Assembly: GCF_001425485.1 (NCBI RefSeq)
Contig: NZ_LMQW01000034.1
Location: forward strand, 186,001 to 250,000
Reading direction: 5' to 3'
DNA length: 64,000 nucleotides
Origin: Aureimonas sp. Leaf427
GTDB lineage: Bacteria > Pseudomonadota > Alphaproteobacteria > Rhizobiales > Rhizobiaceae
Both the position numbers and the translations under genes were made by a program. This document shows, one piece after another, positions 38,154-46,672 of this stretch. Every line of letters starts with the position of its first letter. Positions within the stretch are counted from its first letter, which is position 1. Under the pieces are notes generated by a model. It made no database searches, was not told the DNA's origin, and worked only from the letters and a program-made list of their open reading frames with translations.

Positions 38154-39194
38154 TCAGGTCTGCCGGCGGCGGCAGGCCCAGTTCCAGTCCCGCTGAGGAC
38201 CGATGTCGATGTGGATCGAGGTCGTGTGGCAATAGGTGCCGACCCCGCCGCGACCCGGCAGATTGCGCACGTAGTTCGCAACCGCCAGCTTGTCGGCGCC
38301 GGGGATCTGGATGTCGGCGGCTTTGCAGGCCATGTGCATGGACCGCTTGGCGCCGTTGACCGCGCGGTTGTGGGAGGGGCTGCGATAGCCCGACGTGACG
38401 ACGACCTTCGCGCCGAACCGCGCCTCGACGGCGCGGATCATGGACACGAGCTTCGGCTCGAAGCAGCTCGTCTCGACATCGGGACGCTGGACCCGAAGGC
38501 CGTTGGGCGCCAGACGCGCCATGCCGCCGAGCGAGGCGACTTCGTAGCTGCCTTCCTCGCCATTGGCCTCTTCCAGGATTTCCGCGTCGTAGTCGGCGGA
38601 GGCCTTCTGTCCGATCTCGAAGAGGGACATGTTGGTCTTCACGCCGGGAAGCGCGGGACCGCCGGGATCGGCCGGCGTCGGCGCGCCCTCGTGCTGCAGG
38701 ATGACGCGCCGGCTCTTGCCGGTCTCGGCATTGCGGATCGGCGTCTTGGCCTGAGACTGGGTGAAGAGCGAGGCGAAGAGCGTCGAATCGGCTTCGCGCA
38801 CGGCCTTGCGATCGGGATCGGGGGCGGAGGCGTTGATCGTGCCGCCGGCATAGGCCGCGATCGTGGTGCGGCCGGCGGCGAGGGGCTTGTCGTCGCCATC
38901 GGCGGCCGAATCGTCCGCGGGCGCAGCCTCTGCGGTCTTCTCGTCCGGGGCCGCGTCGCCCTCGGCCGGCGTCGCGGCTGCCATGGCCGCCGCGTCGGTC
39001 GGTTTCGCCGCGTCCGCTGGATTGTCCGCCGCATCCTCGGCCGCCGCCTGCTTGGCGCCGTTGAAGCCGAAAGCCGAGGTCTCGTCCACCGCCGAGACGC
39101 AACCGCCGAAGAGGGGAACCAGCATCACGAGCGTTACGGCCGCGGAGGTCCGTCGGAGCCCGCGCAGGCGCGAGCCGAAGGTCGATGTCGTCAA
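38154..39194 (-). CDS. M15-type (D-Ala-D-Ala) peptidase-like lipoprotein
   Basis: A protein of about 346 residues: lipoprotein signal (LVMLVPLFGGC), a low-complexity Ala/Asp/Lys-rich linker and a C-terminal peptidase M15-like domain from about residue 240. The zinc ligands fit VVTSGYRSPSHNR, SMHMACKAADIQIPG (His and Asp) and TTSIHIDIG (His). The family trims or anchors peptidoglycan. Start is uncertain: TTG 39194 follows an AAGGGTGG site; upstream ATG 39317 adds a non-signal stretch. In the periplasm or on the outer membrane, by the lipobox. Confidence 0.75.
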   Translation of the reverse strand: MTTSTFGSRLRGLRRTSAAVTLVMLVPLFGGCVSAVDETSAFGFNGAKQAAAEDAADNPADAAKPTDAAAMAAATPAEGDAAPDEKTAEAAPADDSAADGDDKPLAAGRTTIAAYAGGTINASAPDPDRKAVREADSTLFASLFTQSQAKTPIRNAETGKSRRVILQHEGAPTPADPGGPALPGVKTNMSLFEIGQKASADYDAEILEEANGEEGSYEVASLGGMARLAPNGLRVQRPDVETSCFEPKLVSMIRAVEARFGAKVVVTSGYRSPSHNRAVNGAKRSMHMACKAADIQIPGADKLAVANYVRNLPGRGGVGTYCHTTSIHIDIGPQRDWNWACRRRQT

Positions 39195-39402
39195 GCCTTG
39201 TCCACCCTTAACGATGGGCACGGCCCGTCGAGCCGCTTGCACCCTTGGCCATGCCGCGACGAGGCGGCAGGCCCATGCTGATCCGAACGGGACGATCCCC
39301 GAATTATCGATCGCCACATGGGAAGGCGACCGATCCCGTTACGGTCTGTAAATCATTTTAGGCTGTATGGCGAGAATGAGGCGTCACGAAGGCTTGCCTT
39401 GC

Positions 39403-39843
39403 TTACCACGTGCCGGTGTTCGGCATGGAACTCCATGGTTCCACAGGAGGCTTGGCTGGGCCTTTCTGGAGGAGTTCGAAGGAGATATTGTCCGGCGACT
39501 TGACGAAGGCCATGTTGCCGTCGCGCGGCGGGCGATTGATCGTGACGCCCTTGTCCATGAGGTTTTGGCAGGTCGCGTAGATGTCGTCGACCTCGTAGGC
39601 GAGGTGGCCGAAATTGCGTCCGCCCGTATAGGTCTCGGGGTCCCAGTTGTAGGTCAGCTCGATCAGCGGAGCCTTCGTCTCCGTGGCGGTCGCGGCGTCG
39701 TCGGACGCGGCGAGGAAGACGAGCGTGAAGCGGCCCTTCTCGTTCTCGGTCCGCCGGACCTCGACCAGCCCCATCTTCCCGACGTAGAAGTCGAGCGATT
39801 CGTCGAGGTCGCGCACGCGAACCATGGTGTGCAGATAGCGCAT
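39403..39843 (-). CDS. gloA: lactoylglutathione lyase (glyoxalase I)
   Basis: A 146-residue glyoxalase I, which turns the methylglyoxal-glutathione hemithioacetal into lactoylglutathione. The two betaalphabetabetabeta modules are seen ([20 protein letters not shown] and [18 protein letters not shown]). Metal ligands are His5, Glu in [10 protein letters not shown], His in GHLAYEV and Glu in SFELLQ. The start at 39843 follows a GGAG site; a longer frame to 39969 is not family-like. Confidence 0.92.
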   Translation of the reverse strand: MRYLHTMVRVRDLDESLDFYVGKMGLVEVRRTENEKGRFTLVFLAASDDAATATETKAPLIELTYNWDPETYTGGRNFGHLAYEVDDIYATCQNLMDKGVTINRPPRDGNMAFVKSPDNISFELLQKGPAKPPVEPWSSMPNTGTW

Positions 39844-40046
39844 GAAGGTCTCCGGTTGGGATGATGCTCCAATGGTAGGGCCGCTTTCGCCGTCGCCAAC
39901 ACCCGGCGGCGGGATCGGCCCGGCTGTCGCCCCGTGGGAGCGAGCCCGATGCGGCCTTCTCGACATCAAGACATACTGACAAATCCCGCGATGCTGATAT
40001 CCTCGATTTTAATGATTCGTTGGGGTGTGAGAGGCCGAAGTCCGGG

Positions 40047-40625
40047 ATGTCCGAGAGTACCTCCGCCATATTCCACCCATCGTCCGATCCGGGCGAATGC
40101 GATGGGTTCGATCTCGACGTGGTGTCGGGCCATATCAAATGGTTCGACGTTTCCAAGGGCTTTGGTTTCGTCGTGCCGGATGGCGGCGGCGAGGATGTGC
40201 TCCTGCATGTGACCTGCCTGCGCCGCGACGGCTTCTCGACCGTTCTCGAAGGCACGCGCATCGTCTGCGAGGTGCAGCGCGGGGAGCGCGGGCTGCAGGC
40301 GTTCCGCGTTCTGTCCATGGATGCGTCGACGGCGATTCATCCCTCGCAGCTGCCGCCCTCGCGGCTGCAGACGCAGGTCGTCGCCGAAAGCGGGCTGGAG
40401 CCGGCGGTGGTGAAGTGGTTCAACCGCACGAAGGGCTACGGTTTCCTGTCGCGGGGCGAGGGGACGGAGGACATCTTCGTCCACATGGAGACGCTTCGGC
40501 GCTTCGGCATGACCGAGCTTCGGCCGGGGCAGGAGGTGCTCGTGCGGTTCGGGGCGGGCTCGAAGGGGCTAATGGCGGCCGAGGTTCACCCGGCCTCCGG
40601 GTCCGAGCAGCCGGCCTCGCACTGA
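40047..40625 (+). CDS. two-domain cold-shock protein
   Basis: A 192-residue protein with two cold-shock domains. The first is at residues about 29-90 ([28 protein letters not shown]) and the second about 122-182 ([28 protein letters not shown]). Each keeps the RNP1 and RNP2 aromatics (KGFGFV/DVLLHV and KGYGFL/DIFVHM). Two-domain versions are common in alphaproteobacteria and bind single-stranded RNA. ATG 40047 is chosen; a TTG at 40020 would add nine residues. It is coupled to the next gene by a TGATG overlap. Confidence 0.92.
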   Translation: MSESTSAIFHPSSDPGECDGFDLDVVSGHIKWFDVSKGFGFVVPDGGGEDVLLHVTCLRRDGFSTVLEGTRIVCEVQRGERGLQAFRVLSMDASTAIHPSQLPPSRLQTQVVAESGLEPAVVKWFNRTKGYGFLSRGEGTEDIFVHMETLRRFGMTELRPGQEVLVRFGAGSKGLMAAEVHPASGSEQPASH

Positions 40626-41125
40626 TGAAGGCCGCTCGCATGGACACGAAAGCAGGGCGCGGGCTGAAGAGCGTCGCGCTCGGGCTGGTCGTCGCCCTCG
40701 GCCTCGGGGCCGCGACGCTTTTCTCGGCGGGCGCCGATGCGGCCGGGACGCTTGTCACGCGCAGCGGCGAACACAGGGTCGATATCGAAGTCGCGGACAC
40801 GCCGGACGAGCGCGAACACGGCTTGATGAACCGCCAATCCATGCCCGCCGATGCCGGCATGCTCTTCGATTTCGGGATCGACCGGCCCGTGACCATGTGG
40901 ATGAAGAACACCTATCTTCCGCTCGACATGGTGTTCATGGACGCGTCCGGAACGGTGACGCATATCGCGGTCAACGCTCAGCCGCTCTCGCTCGATCTCA
41001 TCGAGTCCGACGGGCCGGTCCGCTACGTTCTGGAACTGAACGGCGGCGCCGCCGCGCGCTACGGCCTAAAGGTCGGAGACCGCCTGAAGCACCCTCTGGT
41101 CGGCAAGTCGTCGGCGACGCCCTGA
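40625..41125 (+). CDS. DUF192 family exported protein
   Basis: A 166-residue protein with a probable signal peptide (hydrophobic LVVALGLGAATLFSAG ending in ADAA) and a DUF192 domain: ADTPDEREHGLMNRQSMP, FDFGIDRPVTMWMKNTYLPLDMVF and a C-terminal GDRL. Function of DUF192 is not established. The ATG overlaps the stop of the cold-shock gene by one base, so they are translated together. It is followed by 160 bases without a gene. Confidence 0.85.
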   Translation: MKAARMDTKAGRGLKSVALGLVVALGLGAATLFSAGADAAGTLVTRSGEHRVDIEVADTPDEREHGLMNRQSMPADAGMLFDFGIDRPVTMWMKNTYLPLDMVFMDASGTVTHIAVNAQPLSLDLIESDGPVRYVLELNGGAAARYGLKVGDRLKHPLVGKSSATP

Positions 41126-41285
41126 CGCTTGCCGTCGCTCAATGCTGCGGAAGGCATCGAAGGTCAGCGGATCGGGCTTTTCCCGTCAAAGCGGCTGTTT
41201 TACCCACCGTCTCCCGATCGCCGCTGCCGGTCGAGAGGGGCGTCCGCCGACGGGAAGAGCGGTCCCCTCCCGTTCTCGCGACGGC

Positions 41286-41549
41286 TCAGATCTCGATCTT
41301 TCTCGGCACATAGCCGCCGCGCCGGATGATGGCTGCGATGGCGATCTGCTCGTTCAGCGGTTTGGAGAGGATGGGCAGAACGCGGGTTTCCCAGATCTCG
41401 CGCTGGGCCGCATTCAGGCTCGCCTGCCCGTTCTCCGCCACGGCGCTCGCGACCGCCATTTCCGGCGAACCGGCAGCGATCAGCTCGGCGGCGATCACAT
41501 CCCGAATGAGATCTCTCAGTTCGCGATCCACCGACGTCATTCGACTCAT
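41286..41549 (-). CDS. small hypothetical protein
   Basis: An 87-residue protein, mostly helical by pattern (MTSVDRELRDLIRDVIAAELI, NAAQREIWETRVLPIL) with a basic C terminus GGYVPRKIEI. No signal peptide, metal motif or known domain. An AAGGA site nine bases before ATG 41549 supports translation. It is a candidate host gene near the left end of the integrated element; role unknown. Confidence 0.55.
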   Translation of the reverse strand: MSRMTSVDRELRDLIRDVIAAELIAAGSPEMAVASAVAENGQASLNAAQREIWETRVLPILSKPLNEQIAIAAIIRRGGYVPRKIEI

Positions 41550-41704
41550 GCATTACGTCCTTCACACTCACGTCGGCAGGACCTAATCGGTCCGCGATGG
41601 CCGTCCAATGTCCAGCCGACGAAAATCTCGCGAGATGGAAAACGGCAAGGCGTCTCGCCCATCCCGGAAAGGCCTGAATCTAAGGGCCATACCGAACCCA
41701 TCCG

Positions 41705-41893
41705 TCAGCTGGATGCGGAATCCCCGACATCGTCCTGATCCGGGTCGGGCAAGGTCCCGGCTCCCGGCGTCCGCTCCTTGTCGGTCAGGGCCGGGTTCGC
41801 ATGCGGCCCTGCGGCCGGCATGTCCGCGTCCCGCTTGTCGGACGGTTTGGACGGGGCCTCGTTCGGGCTGGTCGGAATGGGTCTCTCGGTCAT
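41705..41893 (-). CDS. small Pro/Asp-rich hypothetical protein
   Basis: A 62-residue protein beginning MTERPIPTSPNEAPSKPS, likely unstructured. A GGAGGA site eight bases before ATG 41893 is the main support. Nothing else identifies it. Plasmid- or phage-type partners are not adjacent. Confidence 0.5.
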   Translation of the reverse strand: MTERPIPTSPNEAPSKPSDKRDADMPAAGPHANPALTDKERTPGAGTLPDPDQDDVGDSASS

Positions 41894-42294
41894 CTCGTTC
41901 CTCCACGCGCAACGATCGGGCCGAGGGTGCTAGGCTTGATGCCTCTGTTCAGCCCAGACCCGATCTGGACGCCGCACCCGAAACGCCGCCGGGGGAGGGA
42001 GGTTGCTCCTTGGTCGGCTCGCAAGCCGAGCCGGATTCGCCGCACCGATTTCCTGCGGCGACAGGCTATCGATTGGCAGAGAGGATACCGCTTATCCGAT
42101 CCGGGGAACCTGTCGGACGTGGAGGGATGAACGAGCGATCCGGCTCCGGCGCACCGCCGTTTCGCTCATCGGCCATGACAGAATCTCACGGGACGATTAT
42201 CAACGCGGCCGGGGCTTCGATCACAAGCCGACCCTTCGACGAAACGCATGACGATGGTTGCGAGAGCATCGTCTCGGCTGACGAGGACGACAGG
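41894..42294. other. gap without a convincing gene
   Basis: Open frames here are short, lack ribosome sites and have unlikely composition. I see no RNA gene or strong repeat in this stretch. It ends at the small gene at 42295. Confidence 0.5.
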
Positions 42295-42465
42295 ATGAAC
42301 GACGGCGACAAGCCCGGTGGCGTCAGGCCAGAAACCACGAAGGAGAAGTCCGAACGTCTGAAAGCGGCGCGGCTTCAAGCCGAGCGCGACAAGGACACCC
42401 GCATCGAGCGCGCCACCCGCAAAGCCATCGCGCGGAGGAAGGTCCTGGGCGATGGGAAGGGCTGA
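42295..42465 (+). CDS. small basic hypothetical protein
   Basis: A 56-residue protein rich in Lys, Arg and Glu that forms one charged helix (EKSERLKAARLQAERDKDTRIERATRKAIARRK). It starts MNDGDKPGG at 42295 with GAGGA ahead. Nucleic-acid binding is conceivable from its charge, but unproven. It lies 100 bases left of the attachment site. Confidence 0.45.
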   Translation: MNDGDKPGGVRPETTKEKSERLKAARLQAERDKDTRIERATRKAIARRKVLGDGKG

Positions 42466-42566
42466 CAGGCGCTTGGCTGCGAGGAAACGTGGCTTAGCAG
42501 TCGCGCGAGCTAGCGCAAATACTGTGGAGGGAAGGGAAGAACTGAGGCTAAGCCGCTGTAAAAGGC

Positions 42567-42611
42567 TGGTGATCCCGACTGGATTTGAACCAGTGACCCT
42601 CAGATTAGGAA
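42567..42611 (-). other. attL: displaced 3' half of a tRNA-Arg gene
   Basis: On the minus strand this reads from the anticodon TTCCT through a variable region, a T arm (ACTGGTTCAAATCCAGT), the acceptor CGGGATC and CCA. The 17-base core 42595-42611 is identical to 59614-59630 in the intact tRNA-Arg(CCT). There is no 5' half, so it is the original end of the host gene pushed away by integration. Confidence 0.9.
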
Positions 42612-42792
42612 ATTGATACAAGGGTTCTGCGAGGAAGTGCGCCTAGCTGCGATAAACATCCACAAGCCATTGTCTTTCAGGCCTTTCAGCGTTTCGCGAT
42701 GCTCCGTAAGATGCGCTGAGAAGCGCAGAAGCGCGGGGGCGCTGTGCCCCTGACGTGCCCCCGCTTGATCGGGGGCACAGATTGGACACGCG

Positions 42793-44031
42793 ATGAAGCT
42801 GACGAACGATCTCCTTAAACGGGCTCTCCCGGAGCCAGGCAAGCGTCTTGAACTTCGGGACGACGACGAGCCCGGCTTGATCTTTCGTGTCACAGAGAAC
42901 GGCGCCCGCTCTTGGTCTGTCCGCTATCGCAGCGCCGCGGGTGAACAACGGCGGAAGGCGCTCGGTCCTTATCCTGCCGTGACGCTCTCTCGAGCCAGGG
43001 ATGAGGCCAGAAAGGTGAAAGGCGCCGTCGCTGGAGGTGCGGACGTCGTCGGCATCGATCGCGCCCACAAGGCTGCTGAAGCTGGCAAGCGCCTTCATCG
43101 GATTGGCGACCTTGCCGACGCTTATTTCGAGGACGCGGGGAGGGGGCTGCATAAGGCGAATGCCAAAGGCCCTAAGCGAGCCTCTACGTTGAAGGAAGAG
43201 CGTAGGATCTTCGATCGCTTCGTGGCGCCGGCTCTGGATGCAAAGGCAGTCCCGGAAATCAAACGCTCCGACATTCAAGCGCTCGTCTCGAAGGAGTCGC
43301 GCAAGTCTGCGGCGAACGGGCGACAGTGCCTCGCTGTTGTCCGGCAACTTCTCGGCTATGCCGTCCGTCGAGAGATCATTGAGACCAACCCGGCGCATGA
43401 TATCGCAGTCACGGCGTCGCAGCCGCGCGAGCGCGTCCTGTCGGACCAAGAGCTTCGCGCGTTCTGGCAGGCGTGCCTTGAGCCTCAGGAGGTGAAGGGG
43501 CTCGGGATATCGCAGGAGATGGGGCGAGCCCTTCAGATGGCCGCGGTGACGTTGCAGCGGCGTGGCGAGATCGTCGGCATGCGGTGGGCCGAGATCGATC
43601 GTGCGAAACGTGTCTGGACCATTCCCGGAACGCGGATGAAAGGAAAGCGCACGCACCTCGTCCCGCTCTCTGATCTCGCAATGTCCATCCTGGAGAGGTG
43701 CGAGGGGCAAAGCGAGTTCGTCTTCACGTCCGGGCGGACAGACTCACACATTGAGGCAGGCGCTTTTTCGCGTGCAATGAACCGGATGACCACAGCCCTC
43801 GAGATCAATGGGGCGACTCCTCACGACCTGCGCAGGACCGGGGCAACGAACATGACAAGCGAGCGGATCGGCCTTCCGCGCTTCATCGTTTCCCATGTCA
43901 TCGCGCATGCTGGTGACACGGGCGGGGCGGCGGCCGTGACGGGTCGGCACTACGATTTAAACGACTACCTACCGGAGAAGCGGAAGGCGCTGGAGGCTTG
44001 GGCGGTGCTTCTAAGTTCGATCGTGATTTGA
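42793..44031 (+). CDS. tyrosine-recombinase integrase (P4-like)
   Basis: A 412-residue integrase. The N-terminal DUF4102-like arm-binding domain (LTNDLLKRALPEPGKRLELRDDDEPGLIFRV, GPYPAVTLSRARDEA) is followed by a SAM-like core-binding domain and the catalytic domain. The catalytic set is Arg in QRRGEIVGMRW, Lys in RMKGKRTH, HDLRR, a late His in VIAHAG and Tyr in RHYDLNDY. It lies 180 bases from attL, as expected for an integrase directing insertion into tRNA-Arg. Confidence 0.93.
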   Translation: MKLTNDLLKRALPEPGKRLELRDDDEPGLIFRVTENGARSWSVRYRSAAGEQRRKALGPYPAVTLSRARDEARKVKGAVAGGADVVGIDRAHKAAEAGKRLHRIGDLADAYFEDAGRGLHKANAKGPKRASTLKEERRIFDRFVAPALDAKAVPEIKRSDIQALVSKESRKSAANGRQCLAVVRQLLGYAVRREIIETNPAHDIAVTASQPRERVLSDQELRAFWQACLEPQEVKGLGISQEMGRALQMAAVTLQRRGEIVGMRWAEIDRAKRVWTIPGTRMKGKRTHLVPLSDLAMSILERCEGQSEFVFTSGRTDSHIEAGAFSRAMNRMTTALEINGATPHDLRRTGATNMTSERIGLPRFIVSHVIAHAGDTGGAAAVTGRHYDLNDYLPEKRKALEAWAVLLSSIVI

Positions 44032-44082
44032 CCTAATATGGCTTGTTACGATTTATACAGGCAGTGAAAAAGGCGAGGTAAA

Positions 44083-44325
44083 ATGTCCGAAAACGATACG
44101 TTGAAGCGTGATGAGGCCATCGAGCACCTAAGAGCCGTTCGCGCGTACTTGGTTGAAGAAAGACGTGGCGCGGCTCGCAGTCTTGCAACAGATACCATGC
44201 TGCCGAACGTGATGGCGGACCGGGTGGTTAACTTCCAACGCATGATTGAGGCGGTAGACGCTGCAATCGAAGATGAAAAGACAGTCACAAGCGAGGCGAA
44301 AGTCTCACGGGTTCGTCCTACCTGA
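44083..44325 (+). CDS. small hypothetical cargo protein
   Basis: An 80-residue soluble protein, mainly helical (RDEAIEHLRAVRAYLVEERRGAARSL, RMIEAVDAAIEDEK). A GGCGAGG site ahead of ATG 44083 supports it. Composition is lower in GC than the host genes, like the next two genes. No domain recognised. Confidence 0.55.
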   Translation: MSENDTLKRDEAIEHLRAVRAYLVEERRGAARSLATDTMLPNVMADRVVNFQRMIEAVDAAIEDEKTVTSEAKVSRVRPT

Positions 44326-44361
44326 TTGAATCGTAAAAACCGCGATTGAAGGGCTCGGACA

Positions 44362-44592
44362 GTGGGAAACGACGTTACTTACTTCCCACGCTTCATGACG
44401 GATCATCAGCTTCGGACCTATTTCGGGCTGACAGAACGCGCGCTGGTCCGCCTGAACGCGATGCGCGATTTTCCAAAGCGCGACACGATCACGAACCGGC
44501 GCGATAGCCGCGCGGTCGATCTCTTCTTTGACAGGATGAGCGGCTTGGAGCCTCCCGCGCGAAATAGCGCTCCGAGCGTCGATCACTTTTAA
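44362..44592 (+). CDS. small HTH-like protein, possible excisionase
   Basis: A 76-residue protein starting at GTG 44362 with an AAGGG site. The middle (FMTDHQLRTYFGLTERALVRLNAMRDFPKRD, residues 11-41) looks like a helix-turn-helix, followed by RDSRAVDLFFDRM. Its place near the integrase would suit a recombination directionality factor, but AlpA at the other end is an alternative. Function is not established. Confidence 0.5.
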   Translation: MGNDVTYFPRFMTDHQLRTYFGLTERALVRLNAMRDFPKRDTITNRRDSRAVDLFFDRMSGLEPPARNSAPSVDHF

Positions 44593-44723
44593 GGCCTGCG
44601 CATCAGAAGCCGGCAGGCTGCAACGCCTATGTTGGCGGAGGGAAACGGGCGGTGGCTGACTGATCCTCCAATTGCACTCCCACACGCTTAACGATAGCTT
44701 GAGAAAGGAAAGGGAGACTGCCT

Positions 44724-45056
44724 ATGTCCGTGACTTTTATGACGAGCAATCCGAAAGCGCTGCTCGCGAAATTCAAAAAAGCTATTGATGAAAAAGACGT
44801 CGCAACGTGGTCGTACGACGGCGATGGCGACTTCACGCATGACACAGATCAGTGGCGGAGCAAGGCTTGGATGCGGCCCGAACTTTTATCGGATCGTCTC
44901 AATTTTTCTATTTTGGCACCCAAAGATGGCGGCATGACGAAGACAGTTTACGGCATCTATCACGGCAGACTGATAGAATGCTTCCTTTCTCACTTCGATG
45001 ATGCTTTCGTGAGTGGCGCTGCCACGGCTAAAGTCTCTGGGAAAGACTCTATTTAA
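44724..45056 (+). CDS. hypothetical cargo protein
   Basis: A 110-residue protein with a good ribosome site (GGAAAGGGAGA before ATG 44724). It is a compact globular protein by composition, with DGDGDFTHDTDQWRSKAWMRPEL and a strand-like LNFSILAPK plus GIYHGRLIECFLSHF. I know no family. It lies between the integrase side and the late operon end, a usual place for lysogenic-conversion or defence cargo. Confidence 0.6.
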   Translation: MSVTFMTSNPKALLAKFKKAIDEKDVATWSYDGDGDFTHDTDQWRSKAWMRPELLSDRLNFSILAPKDGGMTKTVYGIYHGRLIECFLSHFDDAFVSGAATAKVSGKDSI

Positions 45057-45134
45057 GCTCACTTCTTGGGTAATCTGCCGCCGGATGATGCCAAAGCGAA
45101 GCATCAAGCCGGCGGCGGTCGCAAGACAGGATGA

Positions 45135-45908
45135 TCAGGCGTCGAAACGCTCCGCTCGTCGTCTGGCGGCACGGTTCAAGACGGCAACCTGTCCGCCTTG
45201 AGTGTTCGCCGAAATGAGTCGCCCCAGAGCGGATGACGACGCCGGCCGCGTGGCGGTCAGATCTTCCGCCCATGTGCTGACGACCGTTTGCGAAACCCCT
45301 TCCGCCGTGATCAGCGTCTCGAGGATCGCGCCGCCAGGGATCAACGGCCCCTCGAACGTCTGAGGGACTTCAGCGAGGGAGGCGCGCTGCGCTTGCATCA
45401 ACGGAACGCCGATCGTCCGCTTGTCGAAGCCGGGCCGGCTGGCCTGTCCGACGGCGCCGTAGATCATCAGCAGAGCGGCTTCGCCCAACGGCGGGGCGAA
45501 ATCGCTTTCCACGGGCCGCCAAACGCATACGCCGTCCTCGAGGCTGAAGCCAAGACACTTTGGGCACCCGTCCGTCTCAGACCATCCGGTGATCCAGAAG
45601 CGGCGGGGGAGGGTGCCGAGCGTCGGCGCGAACGGGGCAACGACGGTGAAGACCTCGTCGACCAAGGCGCCGTCGCTGGTGATGATGTCGTCGAAGGTCG
45701 TGCCGATCTCCGCGGCCAGATGCGCGATCTCCTTCGCCAAGAACTCAGCGATGAACGGGAAACCGCAAACCGAGACAACCGCTTTCATGCCCTCGATCGG
45801 GATCGTCTTGCGATGGTGCTCGATGATCTCGCCGGCCATGTTGAACACGGCCGAGTCCGTCCAGATGAGCGCGCGATTCGGCCCGAGGATGAGGTTGCAG
45901 GCGCTCAA
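45135..45908 (-). CDS. Ntn-hydrolase-like protein 2 (proteasome-beta/HslV pattern)
   Basis: A 257-residue protein. After loss of the initiator Met, Ser would be residue 1, Asp (WTDSAV) residue 17 and Lys (HHRKTIPI) residue 33, exactly the spacing of the catalytic Thr1, Asp17 and Lys33 of proteasome beta subunits. The following strand and turn (AVVSVCGFPFIAEFLAKEI) and the ITGWSETDGCPKCLGFSLEDG region also fit that fold. A TTG at 45908 starts it, overlapping the upstream stop (TTGA). It is a diverged paralogue of the gene before it. Catalytic activity is inferred, not shown. Confidence 0.6.
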   Translation of the reverse strand: MSACNLILGPNRALIWTDSAVFNMAGEIIEHHRKTIPIEGMKAVVSVCGFPFIAEFLAKEIAHLAAEIGTTFDDIITSDGALVDEVFTVVAPFAPTLGTLPRRFWITGWSETDGCPKCLGFSLEDGVCVWRPVESDFAPPLGEAALLMIYGAVGQASRPGFDKRTIGVPLMQAQRASLAEVPQTFEGPLIPGGAILETLITAEGVSQTVVSTWAEDLTATRPASSSALGRLISANTQGGQVAVLNRAARRRAERFDA

Positions 45909-46672
45909 GCGACCGCTCCACGACGAAGCGCGTCCTGCCGGCGCCGCTCTCTCCGGTTCACCGCTGGCATCGCAACGACAATGCCGGCCGAAGTCGCGGG
46001 CAGCGGACCGGGCTCGATCGTCTCTCCGACGCGGTCATCCCAGCGCTTGAGGATGCGATCGGTGATGCCGTGCCGATCGACCGTGATCAGCATGACGTGA
46101 CCGCCGATGAGGAGCCGGCCGGACTTGCCCTCGTCCATGCCGTCAGACGGCTGCCGACGCTGTACCTCCATCAGGGCAATGCCGTGTTGTACCGGGTCGA
46201 ACTCTTCCCGCGTCGGTTCACCGATCTGCCGCAAGAGTGACGCCTTCGCCCCGGATCGAAGCTTGGGGTGATGCAGCCAGGCGAGGTCCACGATGAAGGA
46301 CGGCTCGCCCTCGCGGTTCGTGAAGTGGACACTCTTCGGGCGCCGATCGCGCTTCGACCATCCGACGACCATTGCACAGAGCCGACCGGAACCGAGCTCA
46401 TCGATGGTACGCTGAAGGTCGCTCCAGTGCTCCGCGAAGAACGCCTCGCCCCGATCCGCGAAGTCGTCGATGTCGCGGAATCCGCGGCGGATGATCGTCG
46501 CCATGATCTGGGGCGCGTTCGCCATGCCGGTACAGGTGACGACGACGTTCGCTTCAGAGACGACGACGTGCTTGGGCCCGAGGGAGAGCAGAACGCCATC
46601 CTCGTCGTAGCATGCGGCATCCTGAAGGATGATCGCACGGTGGCCCTGATGGTAGAAGTTGAGAGCGCTCAT
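45905..46672 (-). CDS. Ntn-hydrolase-like protein 1 (proteasome-beta/HslV pattern)
   Basis: A 255-residue protein beginning MSALNFYHQ. With Ser2 as residue 1, Asp (ILQDAACY) is 17 and Lys (LGPKHVVV) is 33, matching the proteasome-beta catalytic spacing. Later segments VVVTCTGMANAPQIMATIIRRG and MVVGWSKRDRRPKSVHFTNREG align with the same places in its neighbour. A charged C-terminal tail (NRRERRRQDALRRG) is extra and is echoed by RAARRRAERF in the neighbour. ATGA overlap with the tape-measure gene couples them. Confidence 0.6.
   Translation of the reverse strand: MSALNFYHQGHRAIILQDAACYDEDGVLLSLGPKHVVVSEANVVVTCTGMANAPQIMATIIRRGFRDIDDFADRGEAFFAEHWSDLQRTIDELGSGRLCAMVVGWSKRDRRPKSVHFTNREGEPSFIVDLAWLHHPKLRSGAKASLLRQIGEPTREEFDPVQHGIALMEVQRRQPSDGMDEGKSGRLLIGGHVMLITVDRHGITDRILKRWDDRVGETIEPGPLPATSAGIVVAMPAVNRRERRRQDALRRGAVA

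Noticed and set aside
35473-39102. A 1209-codon minus-strand open frame opposite recJ.
   Set aside because: It runs across recJ, a terminator, another gene and tRNA-Glu; a mirror frame of GC-rich coding sequence.
42567-42611. A second tRNA-Arg gene at the left end of the element.
   Set aside because: It has no acceptor 5' strand, D arm or 5' anticodon stem; it is the displaced 3' half.
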